A stretch of DNA of 64,000 nt, from assembly GCA_004295055.1 (NCBI GenBank), contig SHNJ01000006.1, positions 49,770-113,769 of the forward strand. The letters are read 5' to 3'. Positions 33,668 through 42,361 of this stretch are shown here, piece by piece. The position numbers and the translations under genes were made by a program. Each line of letters begins with the position of its first letter. Position 1 is the first letter of the stretch. This stretch comes from Alphaproteobacteria bacterium. GTDB lineage: Bacteria > Pseudomonadota > Alphaproteobacteria > SHNJ01. The notes beneath the pieces were generated by a model that was given only the letters and a program-made list of their open reading frames with translations, was not told the origin of the DNA and did no database searches.

Positions 33668-34511
33668 ACAATATACGAGGGAACAGTCTCCCTTGTTCAA
33701 TATCCAGTCAAAAAGAAAATTGGCTGCAATACTAAAGGTAGATTTTGATACATGTAAAAGACTTATTTCAGGCGGCGACACATACTATAATGTATGGCCC
33801 AACAAAAAAGGGCGCTTGATCGAGGAGCCTGTAAAAGACATGCGGATCACGCATGATACAATTGCTAAATATTTGAAAAAGATTCAGGTACCAGATTTTT
33901 TATTCTGCCCCGTAAAAGGCAGATCGGCTTTGGACAATGCAAGAAGCCATATCGGGAATGATGAATTGATTAAGCTGGATATAGGAAAATATTTTCCCTC
34001 CACGAAATTTGAACGCATCTTTGATTTCTTTCATTCTGGCATGAAATGCTCACGCGATGTTTCATGGAGCCTAGCAAAAATATGCTCATACCAAGAACAC
34101 CTGCCGACGGGGAGCCCTCTGAGCCCCTATATTTCTTACTTCGCCCATGAAAGAATGTGGCAGAAAATAAAAGAAATGTGCGGACAGGATAATTATATAA
34201 TGACCGTATATGTAGACGATTTATCGATCTCAGGGAAAAAACTCAAGGGCGAAACAATCTGGCGCATAAAAAATGAGATCAAAAAATATGGCCTGAACTA
34301 TCACAAAGAAAAGAAATACAGCAAAAATCATCCGAAGCTCGTTACCGGTGCCGTCATACAAGACGGGAACATCAAGTTAAGAAATAAACATCACCAGGAG
34401 ATCAGGAAGTTAAAGAAGGAAATTAAAAGCACCAAGAACCTGGTAGAAAAACAAAAATTAGAAAACTCTCTTAAAGGGCTCTCCAGTTATAGAAATCAGG
34501 TGGAGGCCTAA
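33639..34511 (+). CDS. Retron-type reverse transcriptase
   Basis: The 290-residue RT has GKYFPS (about 116-121), LPTGSPLSP (155-163) and the catalytic YVDD (191-194). Both hallmarks of retron RTs are present: NARSH (100-104, NAxxH motif) and VTG (235-237, LVTGAVIQDGNI). No maturase or endonuclease domain is present, so it is not a group II intron protein. A Lys-rich helical C-terminus follows. It should copy the upstream RNA into msDNA from a 2' OH branch. Low-GC coding unlike the metal genes before it suggests separate acquisition. Confidence 0.92.
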   Translation: MTPKTKKPIKQYTREQSPLFNIQSKRKLAAILKVDFDTCKRLISGGDTYYNVWPNKKGRLIEEPVKDMRITHDTIAKYLKKIQVPDFLFCPVKGRSALDNARSHIGNDELIKLDIGKYFPSTKFERIFDFFHSGMKCSRDVSWSLAKICSYQEHLPTGSPLSPYISYFAHERMWQKIKEMCGQDNYIMTVYVDDLSISGKKLKGETIWRIKNEIKKYGLNYHKEKKYSKNHPKLVTGAVIQDGNIKLRNKHHQEIRKLKKEIKSTKNLVEKQKLENSLKGLSSYRNQVEA

Positions 34512-35067
34512 CCAGTGATCCCCGCACAAACCGCCAGTGTTGACGCTAGACTTTGCTCTCTGGAGAAGGTTTAATGCCCGGTATTGTTCACACCGCCATT
34601 TCTATTACTCGAAAATGCCCAAAGTTATTTTACCCCCTCATAAATCCCCATGTGATGCGGGGTTCAGGGGCGTTTTGTGTGTACCGCGCTCAGCGGGTAG
34701 ACTTGCCGTTATTTTCGCGCTGATGCTCTGAACGGGCCGATATACTCTTTTTGGTGTGTACTTGATAAACTCGGTCGGTACACAGCCACAGGCTGATTTG
34801 ACTCACATTTTTCATCGTACATTTTTAACCGCCATGAGCGGTGCCGTTTTTGAGCATGGCAAGCGGCGTTTGCGTGAATAAAAGGGTTTCTTCGTAATTA
34901 ACGGCGATTGTTGCTCTCTCCGCCGGACCGTAGCATGGACGCTATGGATCGACATCCGCCCATAGAGCCGAAAACCCTTATAAATCTGCTCTTTTCGCGC
35001 TTATCAACTGGACTTCGCGCGGTACCGAAGCATTCATGTCGAACCTTAAGAAAGAGAGGCATTCGAC
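34512..35067. other. Junction and left end of integrative element 2
   Basis: This 556-base gap has no convincing gene. It holds TGTGTACC at 34678, a second TGTGTAC 77 bases on (34755) and a facing GGTACACA (34777), as at the left end of element 1. At 35006-35043 is the conserved block before the DUF2924 gene. TCATGTCGAA (35034-35043) and TTCGACATGA (35062-35071) form a perfect 10-bp inverted repeat that covers the DUF2924 start codon and flanks its ribosome binding site. Confidence 0.6.
34753..34787. promoter_or_regulatory. Dyad in left end of element 2, candidate recombinase site
   Basis: GGTGTGTAC (34753-34761) faces GGTACACAGCC (34777-34787). It matches the element 1 dyad at 15357-15388 and stands at the same distance from the upstream TGTGTACC. 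Confidence 0.4.
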
Positions 35068-35071
35068 ATGA
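35034..35071 (+). promoter_or_regulatory. Inverted repeat covering the DUF2924 start, element 2
   Basis: TCATGTCGAA (35034-35043) and TTCGACATGA (35062-35071) can pair in the RNA, with the ribosome binding site AAGAAAGAGAGG in the loop and the start codon in the stem. It could limit translation or bind a protein dimer at the DNA level. Element 1 has only a partial match. Confidence 0.55.
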
Positions 35072-35523
35072 GCAATAAAATGACAGCAAGGATTGCGGCC
35101 CTGCCGGACATGACGGCTGCGGAACTGAAGGCGCTGTGGCAAAGCCTTTACGCCAAAGAGCCGCCACCCTTTAACAAGACGTATTTCGTCAAACGGTTGG
35201 CCTATCGGATTCAGGAGCTGGAATACGGCGTAGACAGCCGCCCACTGGAACGCCAGCTCGAAGCCCATGCCCGCCAGCAGATCGACATGCAGGGCAAGCC
35301 CAAGCGTAAAGGCAAGCGCCAGACCCGTGATGCTCCCATCTCCGGCACACGGCTGATGCGCGAATATCAGGGCGAAGAGCATGTGGTGACGGTGCTGCCG
35401 CATGGCTTTGATTATCGCGGCCAGCGGTTCAAAAGCCTGTCCCGCATTGCCCGCACCATCACGGGCAAGCAATGGTCGGGGCCTGTGTTCTTTGGCCTGC
35501 GCAGTAACGGAGGTTTAAAATGA
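35068..35523 (+). CDS. DUF2924 family protein, element 2
   Basis: The 151-residue product aligns over its length with the element 1 protein (15652), sharing PPPFNKTYFVKRLAYRIQEL and FDYRGQRFKSLSRIARTITG. The start ATG at 35068 is supported by this alignment and by AGAGAGG upstream. The start codon lies in a 10-bp inverted repeat. The stop overlaps the recombinase start (ATGA). Confidence 0.85.
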   Translation: MSNKMTARIAALPDMTAAELKALWQSLYAKEPPPFNKTYFVKRLAYRIQELEYGVDSRPLERQLEAHARQQIDMQGKPKRKGKRQTRDAPISGTRLMREYQGEEHVVTVLPHGFDYRGQRFKSLSRIARTITGKQWSGPVFFGLRSNGGLK

Positions 35524-36869
35524 ATAGTCCTACAAAACCAAAAATCCGTTGCGCGGTTTATACCCGCAAATCCCACGAGGAAGGGCTGGAACAAGAATTC
35601 AATTCTCTTGATGCGCAGCGCGAGGCGGCGGAAGCCTACATCACGGCGCAGCGTCATGAAGGCTGGATGCTCTATCCCGACCGCTTTGATGATGGCGGGT
35701 TCACGGGCGGGAATATTGAACGCCCCGCTCTCAAGCGTCTGATGGCGGATATTGAGGCAGGCAAGATCGACGTGGTTGTGGTTTACAAAATTGACCGACT
35801 GACGCGATCACTCGCAGATTTTTCAAAACTGATTGAGGTTTTTGAAAAACACTATGTCAGTTTCGTGTCGGTGACGCAGCAGTTCAACACCACGACTTCG
35901 ATGGGACGGCTGGTGCTGAACGTCCTTTTGTCTTTCGCGCAGTTTGAACGTGAAGTCACGGGCGAACGCATCCGCGACAAACTGGCGGCGTCAAAACGTA
36001 AGGGCATGTGGATGGGTGGCGTGCCGCCCATGGGATATAATGTCGATAATCGCAAGCTCGTCATTGATCCGCCCCAGGCCGAAATCATCCGCTTTATCTT
36101 CGCGCGGTTTCTGGCCACGCGCTCCGTGACCACCGTCGCGCTTGAAACCCGCGAACACGATTACCGCACCAAGACCCATACGAGCCGTCGGGGTAATACC
36201 CGCGAAGGGCATCTGCTGAATAAGGGCATTATTTATCGCATCATCAGCAACCCTGTTTATACCGGGATCATCACGCACAAAGGCGCATGGCACCAGGGCC
36301 AGCACGAGCCGCTCATCAGCCGTGAGGTATGGGATAAGACACAGGCTATCTTGAAAGAAAATCCGCATGTGCGCGGCGGCGAGTTACGCCGAAAAAAGAT
36401 GTCTGCCCCCTTACGCAATCTCCTGCGCTGCGGCGGCGGATGTGCATCCGGCATGACGATGACGGCCACGACCCGCAACGGGCGCGAATACCGCTATTAT
36501 GTGCCGACGAATTATTTCAAGAAAGCCTGCCTTGATTGCCCCGTCCGCAGCCTTGGCGCGGGTGAGCTGGAGGAAGCGGTCATCCGGCAGCTTCAGGGTA
36601 TTTTTACCGCGCCGGAAGTGATCAGCGAAACCTGGAAACAGGCGCAAACGCAGCAGCCGGACATTACCCTGCCGGAGGTGCGCGCGCAGCTCGGCAACAT
36701 TCTTGAGGTCTGGCAGGAGCTGTTTCCGGCGGAGCAGACGCGCCTGATCCGCCAGATTGTGCGTGAAATCGTTGTCAGCGAAGACGGCATGAAGATTTAT
36801 CTGCACAGCCGAGATTTAAGCGCACTGGTTCAATCTGCCTCGATCAAAACGCTGGAGGCCGCTGAATGA
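35520..36869 (+). CDS. Large serine recombinase, element 2
   Basis: The 449-residue enzyme is closely related to the element 1 recombinase. The catalytic domain shows CAVYTRKSHEEGLEQEFNSL, DDGGFTGGNIERPAL and YKIDRLTRS, and the recombinase domain and Cys-rich part (CGGGCASGM, CLDCP) follow. GGAGGTTTAAA precedes the ATG. Both recombinases look intact. Their similarity, with clear divergence at many positions, suggests two separate element arrivals and not a recent duplication. Confidence 0.95.
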   Translation: MNSPTKPKIRCAVYTRKSHEEGLEQEFNSLDAQREAAEAYITAQRHEGWMLYPDRFDDGGFTGGNIERPALKRLMADIEAGKIDVVVVYKIDRLTRSLADFSKLIEVFEKHYVSFVSVTQQFNTTTSMGRLVLNVLLSFAQFEREVTGERIRDKLAASKRKGMWMGGVPPMGYNVDNRKLVIDPPQAEIIRFIFARFLATRSVTTVALETREHDYRTKTHTSRRGNTREGHLLNKGIIYRIISNPVYTGIITHKGAWHQGQHEPLISREVWDKTQAILKENPHVRGGELRRKKMSAPLRNLLRCGGGCASGMTMTATTRNGREYRYYVPTNYFKKACLDCPVRSLGAGELEEAVIRQLQGIFTAPEVISETWKQAQTQQPDITLPEVRAQLGNILEVWQELFPAEQTRLIRQIVREIVVSEDGMKIYLHSRDLSALVQSASIKTLEAAE

Positions 36870-37291
36870 ACGACGATCTCTGCATCCATGTGCCTCTTTC
36901 CATCAAGCGCCGTGGCGGACGCAGGCTGATCATCCTGCCTGAAGATGCCGCGAATGCGTCGCATATGCCGCAGCATCATTTTGACGACACGCTGATGAAC
37001 GGCATCGCCAAAGCCTGGCGCTGGCAGGCGCTTTATGAGCGCGGAAAATACCCATCGCTCGATGCGTTCGCCGAAAAGCATAACCTCAATAAATCCTATG
37101 CCGCGCGCATCATGCGCTTGAACCTGCTGGCACCTGATATCCGGCTTGCCATTTTGACCGGAAAGCAGCCAAAGGGCCTGAAACTGGCCGACCTTATGAA
37201 CCCCTTCCCACCGCTGTGGGAGGAGCAGCGTAAAATATTTGGCTTAACGCCCGACAGTGCTGCCACTGCCTCAGTATGTAAGCATTCGTGA
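36866..37291 (+). CDS. HTH protein linked to the recombinase, element 2
   Basis: The 141-residue homologue of the protein at 17447 has CIHVPLSIKRRGGRRLIILP, the HTH-like SLDAFAEKHNLNKSYAARIM and LADLMNPFPPLWEEQRKIF. The start overlaps the recombinase stop. The C-terminal tail beyond the shared part is unique. Confidence 0.8.
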   Translation: MNDDLCIHVPLSIKRRGGRRLIILPEDAANASHMPQHHFDDTLMNGIAKAWRWQALYERGKYPSLDAFAEKHNLNKSYAARIMRLNLLAPDIRLAILTGKQPKGLKLADLMNPFPPLWEEQRKIFGLTPDSAATASVCKHS

Positions 37292-37312
37292 GTAACAGAA
37301 GGAAGGTGACGG

Positions 37313-37882
37313 ATGCCACTGCCAAAACGGGAGTATTATTTTCTTGACGAGATCATGACCCGGCTGCCGCTGACGGCGCGGGATGTGCAATATTACATCT
37401 GCCATGGACATCTGCTGGCCTCGGTCTGGGTACCGCTGACGGAATTTTCCGGTCAACCGCCGTACCGGGGCTATGTCCATCTTGATCCTGATACGGGATT
37501 TGACCTATTTTGCCATGGCAAAGCCGAAGCGCGGAGTTTTTATCATTTCTATCCGTTCACGAAGCTGCTCATCCTGGATGACAGGCCTGGAATTGTCCTG
37601 ACCGAATCCAGCCTCCTTGTTCATGCCAGCGATTTTGATGCGTTTGTCGCGATCTACGATGTTCCGCTGCCTGATATTAAACGTGCCGCCGGACGCCCCA
37701 GCATCATGCCTGCGATCGTCGAGGAATACCGGAAACGGCGCGGTGCGAATAAAGACCATAAAACCCTGTCCGCCGAAAGCGAATTTCTACATGCATGGGC
37801 GGCAGAGCATTTTTCTGCCAAATCTGTTCCGCAGCCGACCAGCATTCGCAACGCGCTGATCCAGGAAAAGACAGGCGCATAA
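37313..37882 (+). CDS. Element protein of unknown function, 189 aa, element 2
   Basis: Shares LPKREYYFLDEIMTRLPLTARDVQYYI at the N-terminus and TSIRNALIQ at the C-terminus with the element 1 protein (17847), with a divergent middle. GAAGGAAGGTGACGG precedes the start. An excisionase-like N-terminal winged helix is possible. No catalytic motif is seen. Confidence 0.75.
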   Translation: MPLPKREYYFLDEIMTRLPLTARDVQYYICHGHLLASVWVPLTEFSGQPPYRGYVHLDPDTGFDLFCHGKAEARSFYHFYPFTKLLILDDRPGIVLTESSLLVHASDFDAFVAIYDVPLPDIKRAAGRPSIMPAIVEEYRKRRGANKDHKTLSAESEFLHAWAAEHFSAKSVPQPTSIRNALIQEKTGA

Positions 37883-37906
37883 AATAAAAACATTTCATGC
37901 AATTTA

Positions 37907-37930
37907 ATGCGCCTGTTTCGTGCAGCGCAT
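37907..37930 (+). promoter_or_regulatory. Conserved dyad upstream of the excisionase-like gene, element 2
   Basis: ATGCGC (37907-37912) and GCGCAT (37925-37930) enclose CTGTTTCGTGCA, one base different from the element 1 loop. The surrounding 80 bases up to the gene start are also well conserved. Confidence 0.5.
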
Positions 37931-37979
37931 CGAAAGCATGATGGTCTTCAGAGCAATTCAGGCATGGAGGCCATAACAC

Positions 37980-38210
37980 ATGACGGAAATCAGACATATG
38001 AATCAGGTCGAACTCTCGCGCAGGCTTGGTGTGTCCTGCCGGACGCTGGAGCGGTGGCGATGGATCGGCGTCGGCCCGCAATTCATCAAGGTGGGCGGGC
38101 GCGTCAAATACCGCCTTGCCGATGTGGAATCCTTCGAGCAAAGCCGCTTGTGCCAGTCCACGGCTGATCGTCATTATTTCGATGAGCCAAAAAATACGGT
38201 GCGGTCATGA
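37980..38210 (+). CDS. Excisionase-like HTH protein, element 2
   Basis: The 76-residue winged HTH protein is almost the same as the element 1 copy: QVELSRRLGVSCRTLERWRW, then GPQFIKVGGRVKYRLADVE. It probably helps excision or regulates the operon. The stop overlaps the next start. A third relative is inverted at 53746-54003. Confidence 0.85.
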   Translation: MTEIRHMNQVELSRRLGVSCRTLERWRWIGVGPQFIKVGGRVKYRLADVESFEQSRLCQSTADRHYFDEPKNTVRS

Positions 38211-38674
38211 TGATCGACCGCGCGACAAAAGAGCAGATCGCGGCGATTCTCGCCATGCCGCAGACGCCGCCTTATCTGAAGCCAGTCTTCGAGGTCGTGC
38301 GCGACTATGGCGTTGGCTATCTGACTCTGCTGCAAAATGGCGATGGCCTGGAGCCAGATAGGTTGAAAAGCCAGAACCCCATGATTACGGTTGTGGGCGA
38401 CGATACGAACGCCGCCCTTGGACCTGATGCATTCGATGCCGCGACCTTAAAGATCCTCACACTACGCGCTTCCTGCGTCGCCATTATTTCAAGCGAGCCA
38501 GTGCCGAACATCTACACGCTGTTCAGCCTGATGACGGGACTGCTGCGTGCCAATACGCTGATCATCGAAACGCGCCCCGAACAGGAACATGCCTGGGTCG
38601 ATTATATACGCACGCTTGCGCCGCACACGCCCGTCATCCTCAGCACGTCACTCCCTGAAGCATGGGAGACGTAA
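38207..38674 (+). CDS. Element protein of unknown function, 155 aa, element 2
   Basis: Homologue of the protein at 18840, sharing ALGPDAFDAATL and LIIETRPEQEHAWVDYI with VILSTSLP near the end. Two ATG codons open the frame (38207 and 38210). The protein is soluble and not assigned to a known family. It stands between the xis-like and primase genes in both elements. Confidence 0.7.
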   Translation: MMIDRATKEQIAAILAMPQTPPYLKPVFEVVRDYGVGYLTLLQNGDGLEPDRLKSQNPMITVVGDDTNAALGPDAFDAATLKILTLRASCVAIISSEPVPNIYTLFSLMTGLLRANTLIIETRPEQEHAWVDYIRTLAPHTPVILSTSLPEAWET

Positions 38675-38680
38675 ATAAGC

Positions 38681-41062
38681 ATGACGGATCGCATTTCTCT
38701 CCCCGATGTTGCCGCCGCCCTGAATGAGCGTATGGAAGATCTTGCTTTGCATCTGCTGGGTGAGCCAAACCATATCTTAAGCACGCGCGAACAATTGCGT
38801 TACGGCAACAAGGGCAGCGTGGCCGTCGATATCGCAGGCGATAAAACTGGCAAATGGTACGACCATGAAAGCGGTATTGGCGGCGACGGGCTGGAACTGA
38901 TCTGTCATACCATGAATCTGCGCAATGGCGCGGCCTGCGACTGGGCCAGAAACTGGCTTGGGTTATCCGAAAACAATCCTATCAAAATCGCTACGCCTTC
39001 ATCAAAGCAACAACAGGACGATAAGGCAGAAAAAGTCGCCGATATTCTCAAAGGCTGCGGCCCTATCGAAGGCACCCCCGCCGAGCGTTATCTGAAACGG
39101 CGCGGCATCAGGGTAGAGCCGCCACCCTCCATTCAATTCCGACCCTACGCCTATGCCGGATATGGCGCGTTGGTCGCGCAGGCCACGGATGAGAACGGCC
39201 ATGTTCTGGCTATCCAGCAGATTTATCTGACCGATGCCGGTGAAAAAGCCCCTGTTCCGGTTGTTAAGCGCACGAACAAAGCCATCGAAAAATGGGCAGA
39301 CAAATCCGCCGTCCGCTTTCCCGGCGCGCAGCCGCTGATCCTGGCCGAGGGCGTTGAAACTGCTCTCTCACTCTGGCAAGCAACGGGTCAGGAAACATGG
39401 GCTTGTCTTGGGATTGCCAATATCGGATTAGCCCCGGTGCCTGAGAGAGCCTCTGTCATCGTCGCCCGCGACGGCGATTTGCCGGGCAGCAAGGCGGATG
39501 GACAGATTGGTCGGGCGATTGCAAAACTGCGGACGCGCGGCTTTTCCGTTGCCGTCGCCACGCCGCCAGAAGGCAAAGATTTTAACGATCTTCTCCAGTC
39601 GGGTGGAGAGGAAGCGGTGCGCGCCCCGGTCATACAGGCCGATCCTGGTCATTCCGTCAACCAGGAACGGGCGCGCACCGTCTTTATCGGTTCTGATGTC
39701 GAGATCGCGGGCCGCGTCCGTGAAGATTTGATCGAACGGCATGGAAAAATCATCCATGCCGAGGGGCATTTTTGGCGATATGCGACAACACACTGGGAAG
39801 CCATTCCCGACCATGAGCTGCGTTTGGCTACTCATATATATGACGGCGCACATTATAATACACCCAAGGGCGATCCGACCCGTGTGAAGCTCGGCAAGGG
39901 TCGCGTGGATTCAATCCTCAACGAACTGGCGGCGTTGCTGACGGAAGAAAGTTTCTTTGCCGATGCGCCTGTTGGCATCAACTGCAGAAACGGCTTTATC
40001 ACATTCCTGCCCGATGGTGCGGCACATATCATGCCGCATGAGCGCGAGCATCGCTGCCGCCATACCCTGCCGGGTCGATGGCAGGCGGATAAGAAAGTTT
40101 CCAGCCACCTTCTGGAACGTCTGCTGCATGGCGTATTTCACGGCGATGATGATGCCGATCAGAAAACCAGCCTGCTGGCCGAGGTATGCGGCTCTGCTGC
40201 TTTAGGCTATGCCACGCGCCTGATACAGCCACGCGCGATCATATTGAAGGGTGAGCGTGCCGAGAATGGTAAAAGCCAGATTCTTGATCTGGCGCGCGGG
40301 CTGTTGCCAGTCTCGGCCATCTCGTCCGTCACTGCCGCGCGCATGGGTGATGAGCGCCATGTCATCGGCCTTGCCGGAAAACTGCTCAACGCCAGTGACG
40401 AACTGTCATCATCATCCGCCATCGCCTCAGAAACTTTCAAGGCGATTATCACGGGCGAACCCGTGGACGGGCGTGATGTTTACAAATCGCGCGTAGAGTT
40501 CCGGCCCGTGGCGCAGCATATCTTCGCTACCAACACCCTGCCGCCGTTTCAGGGCGGGATGGATCGGGGGGTGCAGCGCCGCCTGCTGGTTATTACCTTC
40601 AACCGCGTGATCCCGATTGAGGAACGTGTCGAGGCAATCGGGCGGCGCATTGCCTCCGAAGAAGCCGATCATCTCCTGGCCTGGGCGGTCCAAGGCGCAT
40701 CACGCTTGATCCGTCAGCGCAACTTCACCATCCCGTCCAGCAGCAAGATCGCTTTGACCGATTGGATACTGGGAGCCGATCCGGTGCTAGCGTGGCTAGA
40801 TGAATGCGTCGAGATAAAACTTTCTATTGCCAATACACCCATCACCACCCGCTCGGCCTATGAACAGTTTCATGGCTGGGCGGTAGCCGAAGGTTTCAAC
40901 CGCGACAAGCTGCCTGCCATCAACGGATTTGTGCAGCGTGTGCTGGCGAATGCGCAGGGCGTGGAATCCAAACGCACAAAAACGGGTCGTGTTTTTCTTG
41001 GGCTTTCACTCAAGCACGCTGCGCCCGCCTCAACCTACGCACAATCACGATATGGGAGGTGA
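38681..41062 (+). CDS. Toprim primase - SF3-type helicase, element 2
   Basis: The 793-residue protein matches its element 1 counterpart throughout. It has the primase region with YDHESGIGGDGLEL, a Toprim domain with LAEGVETALSLW and DGDLPGS, Walker A KGERAENGKSQ, NASDELSS and GGMDRGVQRR. All key residues are kept, so both elements could replicate after excision. It is followed after three bases by the short ORF over the nested dyads. Confidence 0.88.
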   Translation: MTDRISLPDVAAALNERMEDLALHLLGEPNHILSTREQLRYGNKGSVAVDIAGDKTGKWYDHESGIGGDGLELICHTMNLRNGAACDWARNWLGLSENNPIKIATPSSKQQQDDKAEKVADILKGCGPIEGTPAERYLKRRGIRVEPPPSIQFRPYAYAGYGALVAQATDENGHVLAIQQIYLTDAGEKAPVPVVKRTNKAIEKWADKSAVRFPGAQPLILAEGVETALSLWQATGQETWACLGIANIGLAPVPERASVIVARDGDLPGSKADGQIGRAIAKLRTRGFSVAVATPPEGKDFNDLLQSGGEEAVRAPVIQADPGHSVNQERARTVFIGSDVEIAGRVREDLIERHGKIIHAEGHFWRYATTHWEAIPDHELRLATHIYDGAHYNTPKGDPTRVKLGKGRVDSILNELAALLTEESFFADAPVGINCRNGFITFLPDGAAHIMPHEREHRCRHTLPGRWQADKKVSSHLLERLLHGVFHGDDDADQKTSLLAEVCGSAALGYATRLIQPRAIILKGERAENGKSQILDLARGLLPVSAISSVTAARMGDERHVIGLAGKLLNASDELSSSSAIASETFKAIITGEPVDGRDVYKSRVEFRPVAQHIFATNTLPPFQGGMDRGVQRRLLVITFNRVIPIEERVEAIGRRIASEEADHLLAWAVQGASRLIRQRNFTIPSSSKIALTDWILGADPVLAWLDECVEIKLSIANTPITTRSAYEQFHGWAVAEGFNRDKLPAINGFVQRVLANAQGVESKRTKTGRVFLGLSLKHAAPASTYAQSRYGR

Positions 41063-41065
41063 CGC

Positions 41066-41410
41066 ATGGGTGACGCAAAAGTGACGGATTTTCTGGATCA
41101 AGTTGTTGATTGTGTTGAGATGATTCACCGATACCCCAACCATCGCGATATAGGGGGAAAAGGTGATCAATATATATCACATCATTATCCTGCATATATA
41201 AGGGTTGGACCCAAGGTGCGTCATCTCAACATCGTCAATAGGTTAGATGGATTTTGCCGTCATTTCAGCGTCACTCATGCGTCACCCGCAACGCTGCAAT
41301 CCCTATCTCTCAAACCAGCTTTCTTCCCCGCGCTGACAGGTCGCGTTCTATCTGTCAGGTCACTGCCGCCTTTCCGGCAGCACATCACCCCTGAAAGGAA
41401 CCATCCATGA
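41066..41410 (+). CDS. Short ORF over nested dyads, element 2 (uncertain)
   Basis: The frame begins after GGGAGGTGACGC and ends overlapping the next start (ATGA), which favours real translation. It aligns without gaps to the first 73 codons of the element 1 ORF, then diverges and runs through the conserved two-hairpin region. It may be a small protein of the replication module or a by-product of conserved DNA. Confidence 0.5.
   Translation: MGDAKVTDFLDQVVDCVEMIHRYPNHRDIGGKGDQYISHHYPAYIRVGPKVRHLNIVNRLDGFCRHFSVTHASPATLQSLSLKPAFFPALTGRVLSVRSLPPFRQHITPERNHP
41113..41231. promoter_or_regulatory. Nested dyad region, element 2
   Basis: TGTTGAGATGATTCACC (41113-41129) faces GGTGCGTCATCTCAACA (41215-41231), with 15 of 17 pairs. 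The inner dyad GTGAT-CAATATAT-ATCAC lies at 41163-41180. ATATAGGGGG at 41148-41157 has lost its partner that is present in element 1. Confidence 0.55.
41333..41380 (+). promoter_or_regulatory. Two-hairpin leader, element 2
   Basis: CTGACAG/CTGTCAG (41333-41339 with 41352-41358) and CTGCCG/CGGCAG (41363-41368 with 41375-41380) repeat the element 1 arrangement. Loop bases differ while the stems are kept. Confidence 0.5.
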
Positions 41411-42147
41411 AACCCGAAACACAAAAACAGATTGCAGCCACGCTCAAAGCGTTCAAGCCCATCGAAGCCTATATCGCGCAGAAGAAGAAAATCGCTGCCG
41501 CTTTCGATGCGCTCGAAGAAAAAGTTGCCCGCACCGGAGCAGAGCATAAATCATTCCTGCAAAAAGCCGGGGCGCTTGAAGCCAAACGCCTGCTTGGCGA
41601 AGCCAGCGATGCGGATGCTCAGGTGCTGGACACAGATCTGATCGCCGTCCGCGATCAGCAGGATCGTCTCTCTGCTGCACGTCAGGCATTGGAGCTTCAG
41701 CAGGCGGAACTTGATCATCGGGTCAAACCGCTCTACGAGGCGGCAGGTCAGGCTATCGGCGATCTGCGCCGTGTAATAGAGGCCGATCTCGATCAGGAAA
41801 TGCGGCAAGCGGCGTCCATGCTAACCTCCATCGTCAGCAGGCTGTATGCCTTTCGTCATGCAACAGGGATTGGTCTGCCGAGCCGTGAAATCATGGACAT
41901 GAAGATTCCGTCCGTGGTCGATGGCTCAAATCTGTTTCAAGAGCCTGCGCGTTTCCATCCGCGCAATGACAGCGTGATTGAAGCCGCATGGGAAAAAGAC
42001 AAGGATGCCAAGGCTCTCCATGACAGTCTGCAGGCGTTTGGTCTTGCCTACAGCATCTTGCATCGTGACGAGCGGCGTGTTGATAGCGAAGAAAGACGAA
42101 CAGAGCGTGACACCGAGCAGCCGCGCGCTACTAATGATGCGGTCTGA
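41407..42147 (+). CDS. Coiled-coil element protein, 246 aa, element 2
   Basis: Its N-terminus KPETQKQIAATLKAFKPIEAYI matches the element 1 protein at 22127. The middle is coiled coil (VRDQQDRLSAARQALELQQ). The C-terminal third is charged and divergent. TGAAAGGAACCATCC precedes the start. Function unknown. Confidence 0.75.
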   Translation: MKPETQKQIAATLKAFKPIEAYIAQKKKIAAAFDALEEKVARTGAEHKSFLQKAGALEAKRLLGEASDADAQVLDTDLIAVRDQQDRLSAARQALELQQAELDHRVKPLYEAAGQAIGDLRRVIEADLDQEMRQAASMLTSIVSRLYAFRHATGIGLPSREIMDMKIPSVVDGSNLFQEPARFHPRNDSVIEAAWEKDKDAKALHDSLQAFGLAYSILHRDERRVDSEERRTERDTEQPRATNDAV

Positions 42148-42182
42148 GAATATCTTGGGTCCTTCCTGGCCGAAAACCATAG

Positions 42183-42207
42183 CGGGCGGGCAAGGCCCGG
42201 CGGTTTT
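42183..42207 (+). terminator. Terminator of element 2 core
   Basis: CGGGC (42183-42187) and GCCCG (42195-42199) form a hairpin followed by GCGG and TTTT. It lies at the same place as the stronger element 1 terminator. Confidence 0.55.
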
Positions 42208-42229
42208 CTAGCGTCAGGCCCGCAAAACG

Positions 42230-42255
42230 GGTTACAGGGTCGGTTACAGGTTACA
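42230..42255 (+). repeat. GGTTACA repeats, element 2
   Basis: GGTTACA occurs at 42230-42236, 42242-42248 and 42249-42255. The element 1 core has four units at the matching position. Confidence 0.55.
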
Positions 42256-42361
42256 TGTTTCCGGCCCGAAACCCCGGTTGAAAGCCATGAAATGATGCTG
42301 AATTGACTGGATATATCGCAGGAATGAAGCGTTCATGGGGATATGTAACCCGTAGGATGTC

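Larger units (their letters stand above)
15283..34685 (+). mobile_element. Integrative element 1 with metal-resistance and retron cargo (ends inferred)
   Basis: The core (15652-23186) holds a serine recombinase, an excisionase-like HTH gene and a primase-helicase, followed by cargo genes for metal efflux and a retron-like locus. There are no phage structural genes, relaxase or secretion genes, so it is closest to an integrative mobilisable or satellite-like element. The ends are inferred from TGTGTACC motifs at 15283 and 34678 and are not proven. Codon use (many GCC and CTG codons) differs from the flanking chromosome. The gene order is identical in element 2. Confidence 0.6.

Noticed and set aside
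33639..34511. Group II intron or diversity-generating element as source of the RT
   Set aside because: No maturase or endonuclease domain, no variable/template repeats, and the NAxxH and VTG motifs point to retrons.
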